Shown here: positions 30,877 to 42,635 of the stretch, piece by piece
Layout: the number at the start of each line of letters is the position of its first letter
How positions within the stretch are numbered: position 1 is the stretch's first letter
Assembly (NCBI GenBank): GCA_033725935.1
Contig: MU867070.1
Span: forward strand, 620,001 to 684,000
Direction of reading: 5' to 3'
Length of the DNA: 64,000 nt
From: Cladorrhinum sp. PSN259
Lineage: Eukaryota > Ascomycota > Sordariomycetes > Sordariales > Podosporaceae
The notes under the pieces: model-generated
The model's database searches: none
The model's input: the letters and a program-made list of their open reading frames with translations, nothing else
Told to the model about the DNA's origin: nothing
Position numbers and translations under genes: made by a program

Positions 30877-32607
30877 AGGATGCTCCAAAGTCACCAGCCG
30901 GCGCCACTGGCAGACAGAGATCAAGGACAATTGATGATTGGAAGCAAAATACGGTGAGCTACCACTGCAACATCGAAGGAAGAAGGTCAGAGCAATCTTT
31001 AGTAACAGAGGAGAAAACAGGGGTCCATGCAAGGAGTGAAGGGAGACAATGAGAATTTGGTTTTAGCAAAATCCCTCATAGAAATTTCTTTTGCATTTTG
31101 GGATGAAAAAAGGGTTGCATTCAAACAAGGAAAGGGATCACGAGTATTAAACGGAGCATTGATATTATCTAGATTGGTTCCTGCAAGCAATAAAACAGAC
31201 ATACAACACACAAATTCGCAAACAGCTTTCCCATGCCCTTGATTGTTTAGATAGATGAACGGCGCCTTTGCGGCCCCGAGAATGATCGCTTGATTTAAAA
31301 AGCTATAAAACAAATCTCCAGCTGCATCCGCACTGCTTCTTATCTTTTGTCGATCCCGTGGCTAGGTACCCGGACGTCGCTATTTCCATCTCTGGGCCAT
31401 TTCTCAGTCCCCAACCTAATGTGAACTAACTGCCTGAACGGCGACCTGCTGGAATTCCAGATTGTTCTTTTAGCAGGCCACAGAAAACTCAAACGACTCA
31501 ACCCTTCAATTATTCTCGCAACCCCAGCCCCGCGATATACAACGCTAAAACGTCCACCAATCTCGGATACCAACCAAGTATCTGGTGCACTTTCCAGCGA
31601 CTGCGCAAAGTTTTGGAACCAATTTTTCCCGCTTGAAGATGGCGTCTGCGGATCCATCAAGAAATTGCTCACTACCGTTTCTGGGCCTTGTAATCCAGAC
31701 TAAATTCAGACCCTGATGGGGCTTCTTGAACTATTTTTTTCAGACGTAGAATGGCTCTCGATTGCTATAGAGCATAGTTGTTATTCCCTGCATACAGGGC
31801 TACATCAGAATGGGTAAGACACGGCACACATCTGGTTACCTTACATGCACCCCCGGTTGAGATAGAAACAAGATGGGTGCTGACAAGATCCGGGATTTCC
31901 ATGTAGCACCGAGCTCAACTGGACTTGATGAACCGATTAATCCCAAGTCTTGTCGCCCTGTAGTGATTCAAGCATTAACCCTGACGGATTAGTCTACTTT
32001 GCATTGGACGATGATCCCTATTATCCTTGGCTAGCGCGACACGTCTATGCGATAGGGTTGTATTTTCCTCTGGGCAACGGCGGGTTAACTTTGATGGCCA
32101 TGATGCACCACTACAAAAGTTATTTGAGGAGCAGTTCAACACCGAGCCCTCACCGAACGGGAAGACTCACCTCTTGGCCTGGTACAGTTTTCTGACCTAA
32201 GCCATCCTATCCTGTCTTGTGTTTCGGGTCTAGAATCGATTGGCATTCTGTCATAGAGCCGTGTCCAACAAAGATCTATCTCTTTCGCAACGCCGCCGAG
32301 CTGGCAGAGATGGCGAGGGTATATATGTGGAAGCAACCAGAGACAGAATCATGGTCGTGGTAGACGTAACCGCCAGGGTGGAACGTCGACCAATTAGGAC
32401 ATGGCCTGTTTACAGTTGAGAGAAATGATGATGAAAGGAGGTTCAAGTAGGTATCTGAAGATCGGAATAGAAGATAAAGAGACAATACACAAATGTACAG
32501 ATAGCCTCGGGGGCGCCTGAAAACCCTCCAAGATCTTGATAAAAAAACAGCACTCAAGAAGTATACTAGTACCTAATTCAAAGTCCAAACTCGCATGCTG
32601 GCACCAC
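30877..32607. other. 1.7-kb region without a recognised gene
   Basis: Short ORFs on both strands show no family features. A stretch around 31940-32190 has protein-like but stop-ridden frames and may be a decayed gene. I cannot name it. Confidence 0.4.
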
Positions 32608-33621
32608 TCAAGCACCAGTAACCCGAACACTTACAACAATCCCAAACCCAGACCGTCCCTCCCAAACTCCAAAATCATTCTCCTTCCTAAATGTAACCTC
32701 CCTAGCCCTAACAATCATCTTGACCGCATCCTCTTTATTCTCAACCGCAGGCCCGGGCGCCACAACCCCCGTCAACCCCGTAGGTCCCAGCACCGACTGC
32801 TGCTGCTGTTCCGTCTCCTTCTTCCCCTTCCCCCACCGTGTCCAAATCGACGAAGATGCCTTCTCGGCCTTCTTCTCAGCCGCAACCTTTTGCACTTGTT
32901 TTCTCTCCATATTGGCCTCTGGCCTCAAGTAAGTAGCCAGCCTCCTCGCCATGGTTTCGTCCTTAAACCAACTCCACGCCTCGCTACTCATTCCGCCCCC
33001 GCTTCCATCAGTTTCTTCGCAATCGAACCTCCCCCATTCATCGAAGCCAGCTTCTTGGGATGGGGAAAGTATGGGACCCGAATCCCCATCTTCGTTTGCT
33101 GCTACTCGTCTTTGGGAACTTGCGCCTCCCTTCTCTCCGCGGCCGGCGTGGAAGTCGCCGCTACTTCCCTTGCTGGGCAAGTTGACTTTCAACACCCTGA
33201 CTAGCTCCCCTTCTTTTCTTCGTTCCGCGGCGCCGGAGAGTAGCCAACCGGTTGGTACCGCGGCGGCTGGGACGATGGTTAACTCGGCTGCTGGTGGGAG
33301 AGGATGGAGGGAGGCATAGTCGTTTAGGAAGGACTCGATGTTGGGGACTAGGTAGGTAATCAGATCGAGTTCGCGGGATGCTTGTTCTGTTGCGCGCGCG
33401 TGTTGGAGTGCGTTGAGGCGGGCGGGGAGGGTGCGCAGGTGGTTCGTGAGGGAGGAGGTCAGGCTGCCGGTTAGAGAGGGTGGGAGTAGGCCCGGGGTGG
33501 TGATGGTGGAGTTGCCGGTTGAGGAGGGGCTCACAAAGGTTGGGGTTGAGGAGGAGGGAATGATGGAGTCAGTGTAGGATGGAGGGGCGTCGCCCTCTTC
33601 GAGGTCTCTGATGAGAGACAT
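32608..33621 (-). CDS. Conserved-looking fungal protein of unknown function
   Basis: The gene is intronless, 337 aa, ATG at 33621 (MSLIRDLEEGDAPPSYTDS). The first 60 residues are Ser/Thr/Pro-rich, with a PPSY element that could bind WW domains. A helical segment follows (about 60-110, LDLITYLVPNIESFLNDYASLH). After a polar linker comes a cluster WGRF, then SEAWSWFKDETMARRLATYL (about 195-235). The C-terminus is a beta-like stretch (VTFRKENDFGVWEGRSGFGI). No signal peptide, membrane segment or catalytic motif is visible. The coherent composition over 1 kb and the clean start support a real gene. Confidence 0.75.
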   Translation of the reverse strand: MSLIRDLEEGDAPPSYTDSIIPSSSTPTFVSPSSTGNSTITTPGLLPPSLTGSLTSSLTNHLRTLPARLNALQHARATEQASRELDLITYLVPNIESFLNDYASLHPLPPAAELTIVPAAAVPTGWLLSGAAERRKEGELVRVLKVNLPSKGSSGDFHAGRGEKGGASSQRRVAANEDGDSGPILSPSQEAGFDEWGRFDCEETDGSGGGMSSEAWSWFKDETMARRLATYLRPEANMERKQVQKVAAEKKAEKASSSIWTRWGKGKKETEQQQQSVLGPTGLTGVVAPGPAVENKEDAVKMIVRAREVTFRKENDFGVWEGRSGFGIVVSVRVTGA

Positions 33622-35296
33622 TTTTGGTTGATTGTCTTCTTGTTGCGTCTGATCGGAAGAGGTGCAAATGCGGCGTTTGCTCGGTCTCTTTGGTTGTATG
33701 TTCTCGGTGAACCGCCGTGGGCTGGATTCAAGTTAGTTTACTGTTGCATTTGATCTGGAAATTGCCAGGAGAACCAATCCACCTACCTCAAGATACTAAA
33801 GACTCGGGTGAATATTGAACACAGCTGAGATGTAAGCAAGCACCAAGTATTGTCAGTGCTAAGAATATTCCGCGATGGATCCCTCTTCTGTCCTCTGGCT
33901 GGGCTTCAAACTGCCTACCCGTCCAATTTCCACCAAAACGTGTCTGAGCCTTGCCGAATTTCCAAGTTGGGCAGTTTTGAGGTCTTTGTTCTGGTTAAAC
34001 CCCACTGGCAGACTGCTGGGAGTTGATGGAGGTATCGGGGGACCATGGGGGTGATCCCAAATCGGATTAGCGGCTGGGCTGTGTTAATTTTGAGGGGTTA
34101 TTGCAGGGATGCGGGGTATTGCGGCAGCCTGAGAGTGTGGCTTCAATGTCGAAACTGGCCGGTTTGATGATAACAAGTTCCAATCCGAAAGCTCCCGTTG
34201 ACTCATGAACTGTCAAAGGTAAATATCAGATGACTTTGGTTGTAACGGTGTTGTGGCACCTTGGAAAGGAGGACAGTTTCTAAGTGAGGTGGTTCGGTTT
34301 CTAAATCGCCTCACCGACGTCAACGATGGTGATCTGAACCTGATTGGAGACGAGCCATCTTGGCATGGGTTGGGTGGGTGTCAAGGAATGGATCAAGTCT
34401 GGCGTTATATCCGTTGGTATTTCGGTTACAACTTACACTTAGTATGGTGGATACATCAAGTGTGCATTGACAGATCGGTTCCTGATATGGGCTCGGTCAC
34501 GACCTAGAAACTAGTGTGAAGGCTCATGGTGAATTATCAATCCCCAATTATCTATCCACCTCGAAAAACGTGCCTTCCAGGTTCTGAAGTGAAACCTCGC
34601 ACCGGTTACCAATTGCGGAAGTGGTGCCCACAACACAGACCTTATCCACTTGGACGGCTGCTGTGTGACCCTGGACGTGCATCTTGCATTCTGCAATCAG
34701 GATTGGAAAATTTGGGTTTGATGGAAACCATCAAAATCAAAACTTGTCACCGAATTCTTGGTCGCCAGTGGTTTTACCCCCGCATTTCACTTTCTCAATG
34801 GCGCCACTCCGCCGGAAATTAACAGAGTTGAAAGACGCCAAGGGATAACCGCTCCCTTTTGGGGGCTGAGCCTGCAAGGCAGATTGGCGATTCGCCAGAT
34901 TTTCTCATCGCAGCAGTCATATGATTAAGAGCATGGGTAACACGGCCTCAGGCTCTCCTGCCAAGCGAAACTATGGTTGCTTTATTGACAACAGCCCCGA
35001 TCCCCCTGTCCATTAGGCATTGACGGCAGACGGGAAAGAAGGCTGTGGCTGATCGTTTTGTGGAATTGTATATCAACGGTTTGACACCCCAAGGATTCTC
35101 AACAATATCTGTCCGCCACAGACATCATTTACCAATCTTTGTTTCTCGGTCACAGACAATTGGACTGAGAACAATTTTATTTATTCAGCTCACCAGATAC
35201 CAGTACTTCCTCACCTCGACAATCTTATAACACCGACACTTTCTCTTTTTGCAGGGTCGACTACACCTGCAAATACTACACACCAAGTCTTTCAAG
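33622..35296. other. 1.7-kb intergenic region
   Basis: This region contains the divergent promoters of the unknown gene and flotillin. The last 100 nt before 35297 are CT-rich. An intron in the flotillin 5' UTR is possible but not provable here. No gene is recognised. Confidence 0.4.
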
Positions 35297-36966
35297 ATGG
35301 CCTCCTTCAGAATTGCAGCCCCCGATGAGTACCTTGCCATCACTGGCATGGGAATCAAGAATGTCAAGATCACCAAGGCGGCATGGGTTTGGCCCTTTCA
35401 GCGTTGCATGCGCTTCAGCGTGCAACCCCACGACTATGCCATGAACTTGCAAGCCATGACCAAGGAGAAGCTCCAGTTCCTGCTCCCCGTGGTTTTCACT
35501 GTCGGTCCGGATATCAACGATAGGGGGGCCAACAAGAAGATACCAGGCCAACACCAGCCTCCAACCACCACTGGTGCGGCGAGCAATGGCTCCGCGATTG
35601 ATCCCGAGTCCGAGGATGACCACTACCCGGACCATCGTCGAGAGGATCAAGGGGACTCTCTCATGAAGTATGCCATGCTTTTGGCAGACTCGGGGCGCGA
35701 CAAGAAGGGTACCGATCAGCAATTCCTCGAGAACATCGTCAAGGGTATCATTGAGGGTGAGACCCGTGTATTGGTCTCCAGCATGACGATGGAGGAGATT
35801 TTTACCGAACGTGAGGTCTTCAAGCGTCGCATCTTCCGCAACATCAAGAGCGAGTTGGACCAGTTCGGTCTCAAGATCTACAACGCCAACGTCAAGGAAC
35901 TCAAGGATGCTCCCAACTCCATCTACTTTGAGTCTCTGAGCCGGAAGGCCCACGAAGGCGCTACTAACCAGGCCAGGTATGTCTTAGATGCACGTCCCCC
36001 CCCCAAGTGATAATTAGGTGACTGACTTGTCTTTCTCTTCACAGAATCGATGTCGCTGAGGCTCAACTCCGCGGTAACGTCGGTGAATCAAAGCGCAAGG
36101 GTGAACAGGAACGCGAGATTTCCAAGATTCACGCCGAGACCGCCGTAGCCAAGACTGAGCGTGATATTGAGCGCGCCTCCGCCGAGGCCGTTCTTGACAC
36201 CCGCAAAGCCGAGCTCAGCCGTGATGTCGAGGTCGCCAAAATCACCGCTCAGCGCTTGATTGAGAAGCAGGACGAAGAGCTCAAGCGTGACGTCCAGGAG
36301 AAGCGTGCCCTGGCAGAGAAGGAGCGTCTCCGTGCTACCGAGGTCGTCAAGGCGACCATCGAGCGCGAGTCCAAGCAGCAGGCAGCCGACGCAATGGCGT
36401 ACGAGATCGAGGCCGAGGCCAAGGCCAACTATGAGAAGCAGAAGCAGCAAGCCGAGGCTGGCGCGTACAAGGTCAAGGCTGATACCGATGCCGCTGCCTA
36501 CCGCACCCGCCTGAACGCCGAGGCCTGGAGTCATGCCACTATCAACCAGGCTGAGGCCCGTCTCGAGAGCGAGACCAAGAATGCTCAGGGTATGATAGCC
36601 ATGGCCGAGGCCTACGCCAAGATGAGTGAGGCATTCGGTGGCCCCGCTGGATTGCTCCAGTACATGATGATCGAGAAGGGCACGTATGTTGAGCTCGCCA
36701 AGGCCAACGCTGAGGCTATTCGTGGTCTCCAGCCCAAGATCAGCATCTGGAATACTGGTGCTGAGGCCGGAGCCGATGGCTCGGGTGCTGCTGGTGGCCC
36801 TGCCGGTGGCGTTGCTACAATGCGCAACATCTACCAGATGCTCCCTCCACTCATGACCACCATCAACGAGCAGACTGGCATCACCCTCCCTGAATGGCAA
36901 TTTGGACATCTGGCCAAGCAAACTGAGGAGGTCGCAAAATCCCAGAAGACCAACGGCAAGGCTTGA
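35297..36966 (+). CDS. Flotillin / SPFH-domain protein
   Basis: Two exons are inferred, 35297-35976 and 36045-36966, with a 68-nt phase-2 intron (GTATGT, GTGACTGAC branch region, CACAG). They give 533 aa. Flotillins sit on the cytosolic face of sterol-rich plasma-membrane domains at hyphal tips. The N-terminal SPFH domain (residues 1-215) starts MASFRIAAPDEYLAITG. It contains a 40-residue polar loop (about 85-125) before SLMKYAMLLAD, then GIIEGETRVLVSSMTMEEIF. Residues 215-420 form the Ala/Glu/Lys-rich flotillin coiled coil with many EAEAKA-like repeats. The C-terminal tail contains AFGGPAGLLQYMMIEKGTY and a Gly/Ala linker, as in filamentous-fungal flotillins. Domain order and length fit the family. 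Confidence 0.95.
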
Positions 36967-37632
36967 TTTGACAGTCAGCCGCGATGATGCGCCGAGGGAC
37001 GCCTTTCCCTGTTTTTCAGCGTTTTCTTTATCTGTCTTTTTGTTATCTGACTTTTTCCTCTGTGCGGCAATGGCTGTTGTGTCGTATTGTGTGGTGTGAT
37101 ACCCATTCATTAGGGATTTGGTGGTTTGGATTTGATACTGGCGTGGTTTAAGGCGTTCAGGTTGGGGATATCTCGGCTTGCCTTATACGGCTTATAGCTT
37201 GCTTCTTAGAAACCAGATTGGTAGCGAAGATTTCTTTTGTGTAAATATATTTCCACGCTCAAATATGCATCTCTATCCCTGTCTGTTCGCTTTATTGATG
37301 TTGACCACCCGCCATCCAGTGGCTTTTCACGCTTGAAGTAGGCCTTGCTCGAGAGGAAGTGGCATGGTACTCTCGTGCCATGATAGGATATGCCTAGACG
37401 CGATTGACATTATTTTGCAGAACTTGAAGTTGTGTGATGTGTACAAAGTATACCCAAGGACATGTACCACCCCCTCTTCTGTCCCAATTTTCTGTAGCAA
37501 CACCCATTCTTCTCCACATCAGATCCCAATCCCAGTCATCATCTTCCATTTTCTCGCCTGTCATCCAATTCATTTCACTATACCATTCTCCTAAAATCAC
37601 GACATCGAACTTTAACTTGAGGGTTCTTAAAG
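36967..37632. other. Intergenic region, flotillin to amylase
   Basis: 3' region of flotillin and a C/T-rich promoter stretch (37480-37610) ahead of the amylase ATG. No gene is present. Confidence 0.45.
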
Positions 37633-39550
37633 ATGAGCAGCTTCCTTAATTTGCCCTCTCCGCCCCTTCCACCGGCTCTCCTCGCTTTCCAAAAAGCCGC
37701 AGTCCGCCAAGAGCCCGGCTCCGGCTTCTCCACCAACATCCGACCCCTCCGCACCCGCCTCACACCTGCGACCGCACACCTTCCCAATCCATTCACGCCC
37801 GCAAATCCTGCCACCCCTAACCAATTGATGATACAGGGTTTTGAGTGGTACATCCCCTCGCCATCCGAAAAAGATCCAACAACACACTGGCAGCGTCTCA
37901 AGTCACTTATCCCTTCCCTTTCCCAATTGGGAGCCACGCACATCTGGATCCCACCCGCCTGCAAAGCTGCCGTCCCCCACGGGAACGGGTACGACATCTA
38001 CGACTTGTATGATCTGGGCGAGTTTGAGCAAAAGAGAACAACCCGCACGAAATGGGGCTCGAAGCAGGAGTTGGTGGAGCTGACGACCACGGCGCAGGAA
38101 CATGGAGTCAAGATTCTGTTTGACACCGTGTTGAACCACAAGACTGGAGCGAATTACAAAGAAAAAGGTGTGGCCACCAAGATGGATCCCAGAGATCGGA
38201 TGAAAGAAGACAAGCAAGGCGGGGGGAAGAGGGACGTTGAAGTGTGGACTGGGTTTGACTTTCCTGGACGGCAAGGAAAGTACAGCGGGTTGAGATGGAG
38301 GAAGGAGCATTTTACTGGAGTGGATTACGATGATGTCAGTAAAGAGAAGGGGGTCTGGAAATTGGAGGGCAAGGAGTGGAAGGATGATGTTGATGAGGAG
38401 TTGGGGAACTATGATTTCTTGATGTTTGCTGACGTTGATCATGGGCACCCCGAGGTGAGGGAGGACTTGTTCCGGTGGATTGAGTGGTTGGGGAAGGAGT
38501 CCGGGTTGACTCTGGGCGGGTTGCGGATGGATGCGATCAAACATTATAGCTTCCGTTTTCTGCGGGATTTCCTGATCCACATTCGTGCAAATGTTAGCAA
38601 GGATTGGTTCGTCGTTGGTGAGTATTGGAGGGTGGATTCCGAATTTTTGGCAAAGTTCTTGGAATACATGGACCATCGATTGTCGCTGTTTGATGTTCAG
38701 TTGGTGCATAACTTTAGCGACATTTCTTTGCTTGGGGATAGGGGGGATTTGAGAAAGGTATTTGATGATGCTTTGGTGCTTTGGAAGCCTGATAATTCTG
38801 TGGTAAGTCTTCAACTATTTCTCTCCTTATACCTGCCAAATATCTCACGCTGATAAATTTTCCAGACTTTTGTGGTCAATCATGATACGGTAAGCCTCTT
38901 CCAAGCCTTCAGCATGGTGATGTTACTGACTTTCTCTCTACAGCAAGATGGACAGTCCCTCGAGGTATGTTATCTCGTTTCACCTTCTTAGCTAAGCTAT
39001 TAAGTTCCTAACGGCTGTTAAGACCCCTGTCGCCCCGTTCTTCATCCCTCTCGCCTACTCCCTAATCTTGCTCCGCGCCAACACTGGCCTTCCATGCGTC
39101 TTCTACTCAGACCTTTTCGGATCGTTCAGCAAATACCCAACTCCGGATCACCGCATCGTAATCCCGCCAACTTCAGGGGGGAAAGTCCTTCCCAAGATGA
39201 TGCTGGCCCGCAAGTTCTGGGCATACGGTACACAGCATGACTACTTTGATGATCAGAACTCTGTCGGGTTCACACGAGTCGGCCATGAATCCCAATCAGG
39301 CGGCAATGGTTTGGCGGTCCTGATGACCAATGGTTGGGAGTATACCAGCAAAAAGATGTTTGTTGGGCGACAACACGCGGGTGAAATGTGGACAGACTTG
39401 CTCAAGTGGTGTCATGGTCAGGTTGTCATTGACTCTGAGGGATGGGGTGTGTTTTATGTCGGTCCTCAGAGTGTTTCTGTGTGGGTATATGCCGCTGCGG
39501 AAGGCAGGAAATTGGCAGATGGACTGGGATTGGGAAGCCCTGCAGCCTAA
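37633..39550 (+). CDS. Intracellular alpha-amylase (GH13, GH13_5-like)
   Basis: Four exons are inferred: 37633-38802, 38866-38889 (24 nt), 38944-38964 (21 nt) and 39023-39550. All introns (63, 54 and 58 nt) are phase 0 and the protein is 580 aa. The (beta/alpha)8 landmarks are present: LMIQGFEWY, GYDIYDLYDLGEF, ILFDTVLNHKTG, the nucleophile D300 in GLRMDAIKH, the acid/base E330 in VVGEYW, and the transition-state Asp D397 in FVVNHDT, coded by the first micro-exon. No signal peptide is present, so it should act in the cytosol. It resembles the fungal GH13_5 enzymes linked to alpha-glucan and cell-wall metabolism rather than secreted starch-degrading amylases. That last assignment is inference from family resemblance. 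Confidence 0.93.
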
Positions 39551-39646
39551 TTGGTTATCGCTTCGATAGGAATGCAACTCTAGTGCCTGAACATGAAGCT
39601 ACACACATGATGTTGGTGAGAGGAACCCGGTACACCACTTGAAGTC

Positions 39647-40182
39647 CTACTCAACTTCCGGCTCACCGTTAATCTTCTTGTCGATCGAATCAACCATAGC
39701 CTGCCGGATATCCTCATTGCCGACGCCGAGGTTGCGAGGATCGGCTGTGATGCCAAAGGCGCAAGTTTTGTAGTCTGCCAGGCGACGCTGCCCGGAGCCA
39801 CCAAAATATTTTCTGTGTCAGTGTCAGAGGATATGAGGGAGGGCAAAGGTGATAAAGAAACTATGTATTAGCTACCATCGGTGGCGATGTTGGCACAGAG
39901 CTGCTGGCAGTCGGAGACGGCGAGGGAGGCGAATGGGATTTGGTTCTGGATGTCGTCGCTGTAGTTGCACTGGTCGTTGAGCGCGGCATGAGTGGATGGA
40001 GGCTCGTTGACGAGGTTGCTGGAGTTGTGAGGAATGAAGTAAGCGCCCTCGGAGACCTTACGATCGCCCGGGGGAGGGACGGAGGGATGGTCGACGGTGA
40101 TGCCGGGGTCGAAGCGGCGTTACCGAACTTGAAGGAGGTGGCCAGAAAGGGGCCAAAGAGCTGCGGTGAGCTTGAGGAGCAT
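39647..40182 (-). pseudogene. Broken small secreted protein gene
   Basis: The ATG at 40182 opens a hydrophobic leader (MLLKLTAALWPLSG). The likely original leader and mature protein are spread over frames, however. An in-frame TAA follows 20 codons later. The frame then continues as GITVDHPSVPPPGDRKVSEG, YFIPHNSSNLVNEPP and VSDCQQLCANIATDG. An intron is likely at about 39825-39880. The downstream part reads GQRRLADYKTCAFGITADP and NLGVGNEDIRQAMVDSIDKK, but is one base out of phase with the only good donor. Four Cys and a leader suggest a secreted, effector-like protein of unknown function. The stop plus frame shift suggest a dead gene or sequence errors. Confidence 0.5.
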
Positions 40183-40779
40183 TTTGGCAACTGAATCACA
40201 TGATAGAAGTTGAAGGTGCTGAGATATCACCGAGAGAGGGTGGCTGGTGAGAAAGGGAAACATGCTAAGAGGTAGCGGGAGGGAGGTAGATCTACTCAAA
40301 CAGGCGGATATTCACAACATTCCAATCAAACCTGCCACATGGGCGACGAAATAGATCTAAGTTATGATAAGTGGGTTCTTGTTTAACATCAATCATGCAT
40401 ACTGGTAGTTGCCAGCTGTCGTGATGTACAAAGCCGAGCGTCGTCTCCTCTGGAAGGGCATCATCGAAACCGTTCAAGTCATTGACAAGACCGACTTGTG
40501 GCAGGATGGTAGGGGTCTGTCACTGATTCTGATATCGAGGTGGATTTCCGCTGGGCTGATGAGTGCCTAGGGCTTATTGGCTTATTGGTTTGTGGCATTA
40601 TGGAGGACCTATCTCGAAGATAACGCTTACAAATTGGGTTCTTGCTGACTTTAGGCCCCGAAATCAAGGACGGTTTAATTTAATGCTTTAAGATTAAGCC
40701 AATGACAGACAGAATTCCTCTTCTCAAATCAAGGTTCTTAGTTTGTGATGTTGACGATTTTATTGTTAATAGCAACTCA
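40183..40779. other. Intergenic region
   Basis: No supported gene is present. The segment just upstream of the tRNA is AT-rich. Confidence 0.4.
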
Positions 40780-40850
40780 GCGTCAGTGGTTTAGTGGTAA
40801 AATCCATCGTTGCCATCGATGGGCCCCGCGTTCGATTCGCGGCTGACGCA
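40780..40850 (+). tRNA. tRNA-Gly(GCC)
   Basis: The intronless cloverleaf has acceptor stem GCGTCAG/CTGACGC with discriminator A. The D arm contains TGGTTTAGTGGTAAAA, the anticodon loop TTGCCAT carries anticodon GCC, and the T arm is CCGCG-TTCGATT-CGCGG. It has the 71-nt length usual for glycine tRNAs. A T run shortly 3' fits Pol III termination. Confidence 0.95.
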
Positions 40851-41344
40851 TATCTTTTACTTTTGTTTTAATCTGTATTATCTTGTCCCGTGAAGGTTTT
40901 CCAAACTTGTTTATCATTCATTCACTCTATTATTTTAGCGTTTCTCTTTCGAGACTAGGACACGATCATCGATGTAGGTATTGCACCATGATCGTGATTT
41001 CCAACAGACTCGGCGTCTTCTCAGGTTTTGAGTGTCGGAGGTGGCAGGGCTAACTAACACTTGGTTCTTTCTAACAATGCACATTTTGTATCATGTTTAC
41101 CAAAGCCTTCTGAAAGAAGCGATCGCTTCGGGTCCCAGACGCTGAACAGACCAAGACCTCCAACTTGACGTCGAAAGAATCACTGTATCTCTTTCTGCGG
41201 TTACTATCTTTTTCTTTCTTTGAAATTTCCGCTAAGGCTTATTGAACACCCTCAATAAACACTTTCAGATCACTCCCGGCATCAATCAGCTCAGATCTTC
41301 AGGATTCTAGGTAGCATACTTTAGTGCCTACCCCTTGGTAGCTC
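40851..41344. other. Intergenic region
   Basis: This holds the tRNA-Gly downstream sequence and the former promoter of the permease pseudogene. Nothing else is recognised. Confidence 0.4.
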
Positions 41345-41925
41345 TCAGACACACAGGATGGCTCCCTCGACACTTTGGTAACCGAGCCGTCTTCATCTGG
41401 GGGGCACTTCTGTATGGTCTCGGTGTCCTTCTCGCCATCACCGCCATCAAGGAGGGCTCCTTTAGTGGATCCTGCGCTTGTATTTTCGTCATCGGCAATG
41501 GGCTTGGCTCCCTCGAGCCGGCAGCTAATCTGTTCATCACGGGTAATATTAAGAGTTCACCAAAACTAATTCAATCATCATTCCATAGAACTGATATTTG
41601 GCAGTCTACAGCACTGCCAAATACTCAGAAATGTGCATCAACACAGCCCAGGCATTGCAGAACGTCCAATGAGTCTACCCTCGTCATTTCCTGCTTTGGG
41701 TGTATGCTCACTTTGATTTTGTTTTCATTGTCCAGAAACATGCCCCGAGATCATGTCACCGACGCAGATATGTAATTACAAATTCAGGCTGCCGAAAAAA
41801 GTGCCATAAAACTGGATGGTCAGAACATGCCGTTCTGCAAGCAGTACCGGTTTTTTTTTTATGCGGCTTTTGTGCAGTTTTGTTACGCAGGCGTGCAGAT
41901 TCAAGTTGCTCTTGCTAGGTACATA
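41345..41925 (+). pseudogene. Decayed MFS sugar transporter (FucP/fucose-permease-like)
   Basis: Fragments of one major-facilitator protein lie in order but in different frames. These are HTGWLPRHFGNRAVFIWGAL, then LLYGLGVLLAI, then CACIFVIGNGLGSLEPAANL. A probable intron follows (about 41542-41603, GTAATA to GGCAG), then YSTAKYSEMCINTAQALQN and a stop. Later come VTDADM with a stop, then PFCKQYRFFFYAAFVQFCYA. This is the N-terminal domain and central loop of FucP-type proton symporters. Several stops and shifts and the lack of the C-terminal helices show that it is dead. No restored protein is proposed. Confidence 0.75.
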
Positions 41926-42635
41926 TAGCTCTTTTATATCTACTTACCTATCAAGATGTGTAAGAACTGGATGCGTGCTGAGTTTTGTGTTGAAATAGCT
42001 AGTTCATCAACTACTGGACTATCCTTGACGATGTGTATTGGCTTGATCTCCACGGCCATCACTCGGCGTGGACATAGATGCCGGTATTGCAATGATGTGC
42101 GTGACTCTTTTCTTTGAGTCGATATCTGTTTGACACATCGAAGTGGCTGGTACCTCTACGCCATGATGAATAAGAATGCGAAGTGACACCGGATCCTGAG
42201 TCGTCAGCCATCCGTCGTCGTCGTCAGATGTAAGATGTGGCTGAACTTAGATATCAAAATGTGTCTCCAGTTTCTCCTCTGCGGTTGCCCATGTCAGCTT
42301 CCTTTTAATTCCGGCGACCTTACCTTCCTCTGACATTCAGTGCCATCAAGCAACGCAGTTTCCACTAACTGGCCGTAGTGATTCGGACTTTCTGATAACT
42401 CCTGGCTTGAACTTGCTGGATTGTTTTCGTTATTCCATGTCCAGGAAAGGGCAAAACACCTTATCAGCGCATTCGATCTTGATCCTTTCTACTCGGCGCC
42501 GATCACGCGTTCCTGAAATCTCAAACCCCCCTCCTGCCCGATTCCAGAGCCCTGGGGCATGCGCCGAGTTCAAGTTTTGGTTAAAACCCAGCCATCCGTT
42601 CCGATTTGATCCCGTCAACTCTATCCATTCTCTCA
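41926..42635. other. Pseudogene remainder and promoter of the polyQ gene
   Basis: 41926-42150 may contain further unrecognisable permease remnants. The rest precedes the ATG at 42636. No gene is supported. Confidence 0.4.

Noticed and set aside
31340..31672. 110-codon minus frame downstream of the coiled-coil gene
   Set aside because: The first in-frame ATG leaves a short peptide with no family features. The evidence is too weak.
36088..37110. 340-codon open frame antisense to flotillin
   Set aside because: It is the complement of the Ala/Glu/Lys-rich coiled coil, where codon bias keeps the reverse frame open. Its composition is Leu/Gly-repetitive and it has no family features.
37903..38814. 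303-codon frame antisense to the alpha-amylase
   Set aside because: The sense strand carries all GH13 catalytic motifs in frame. The reverse frame shows none.
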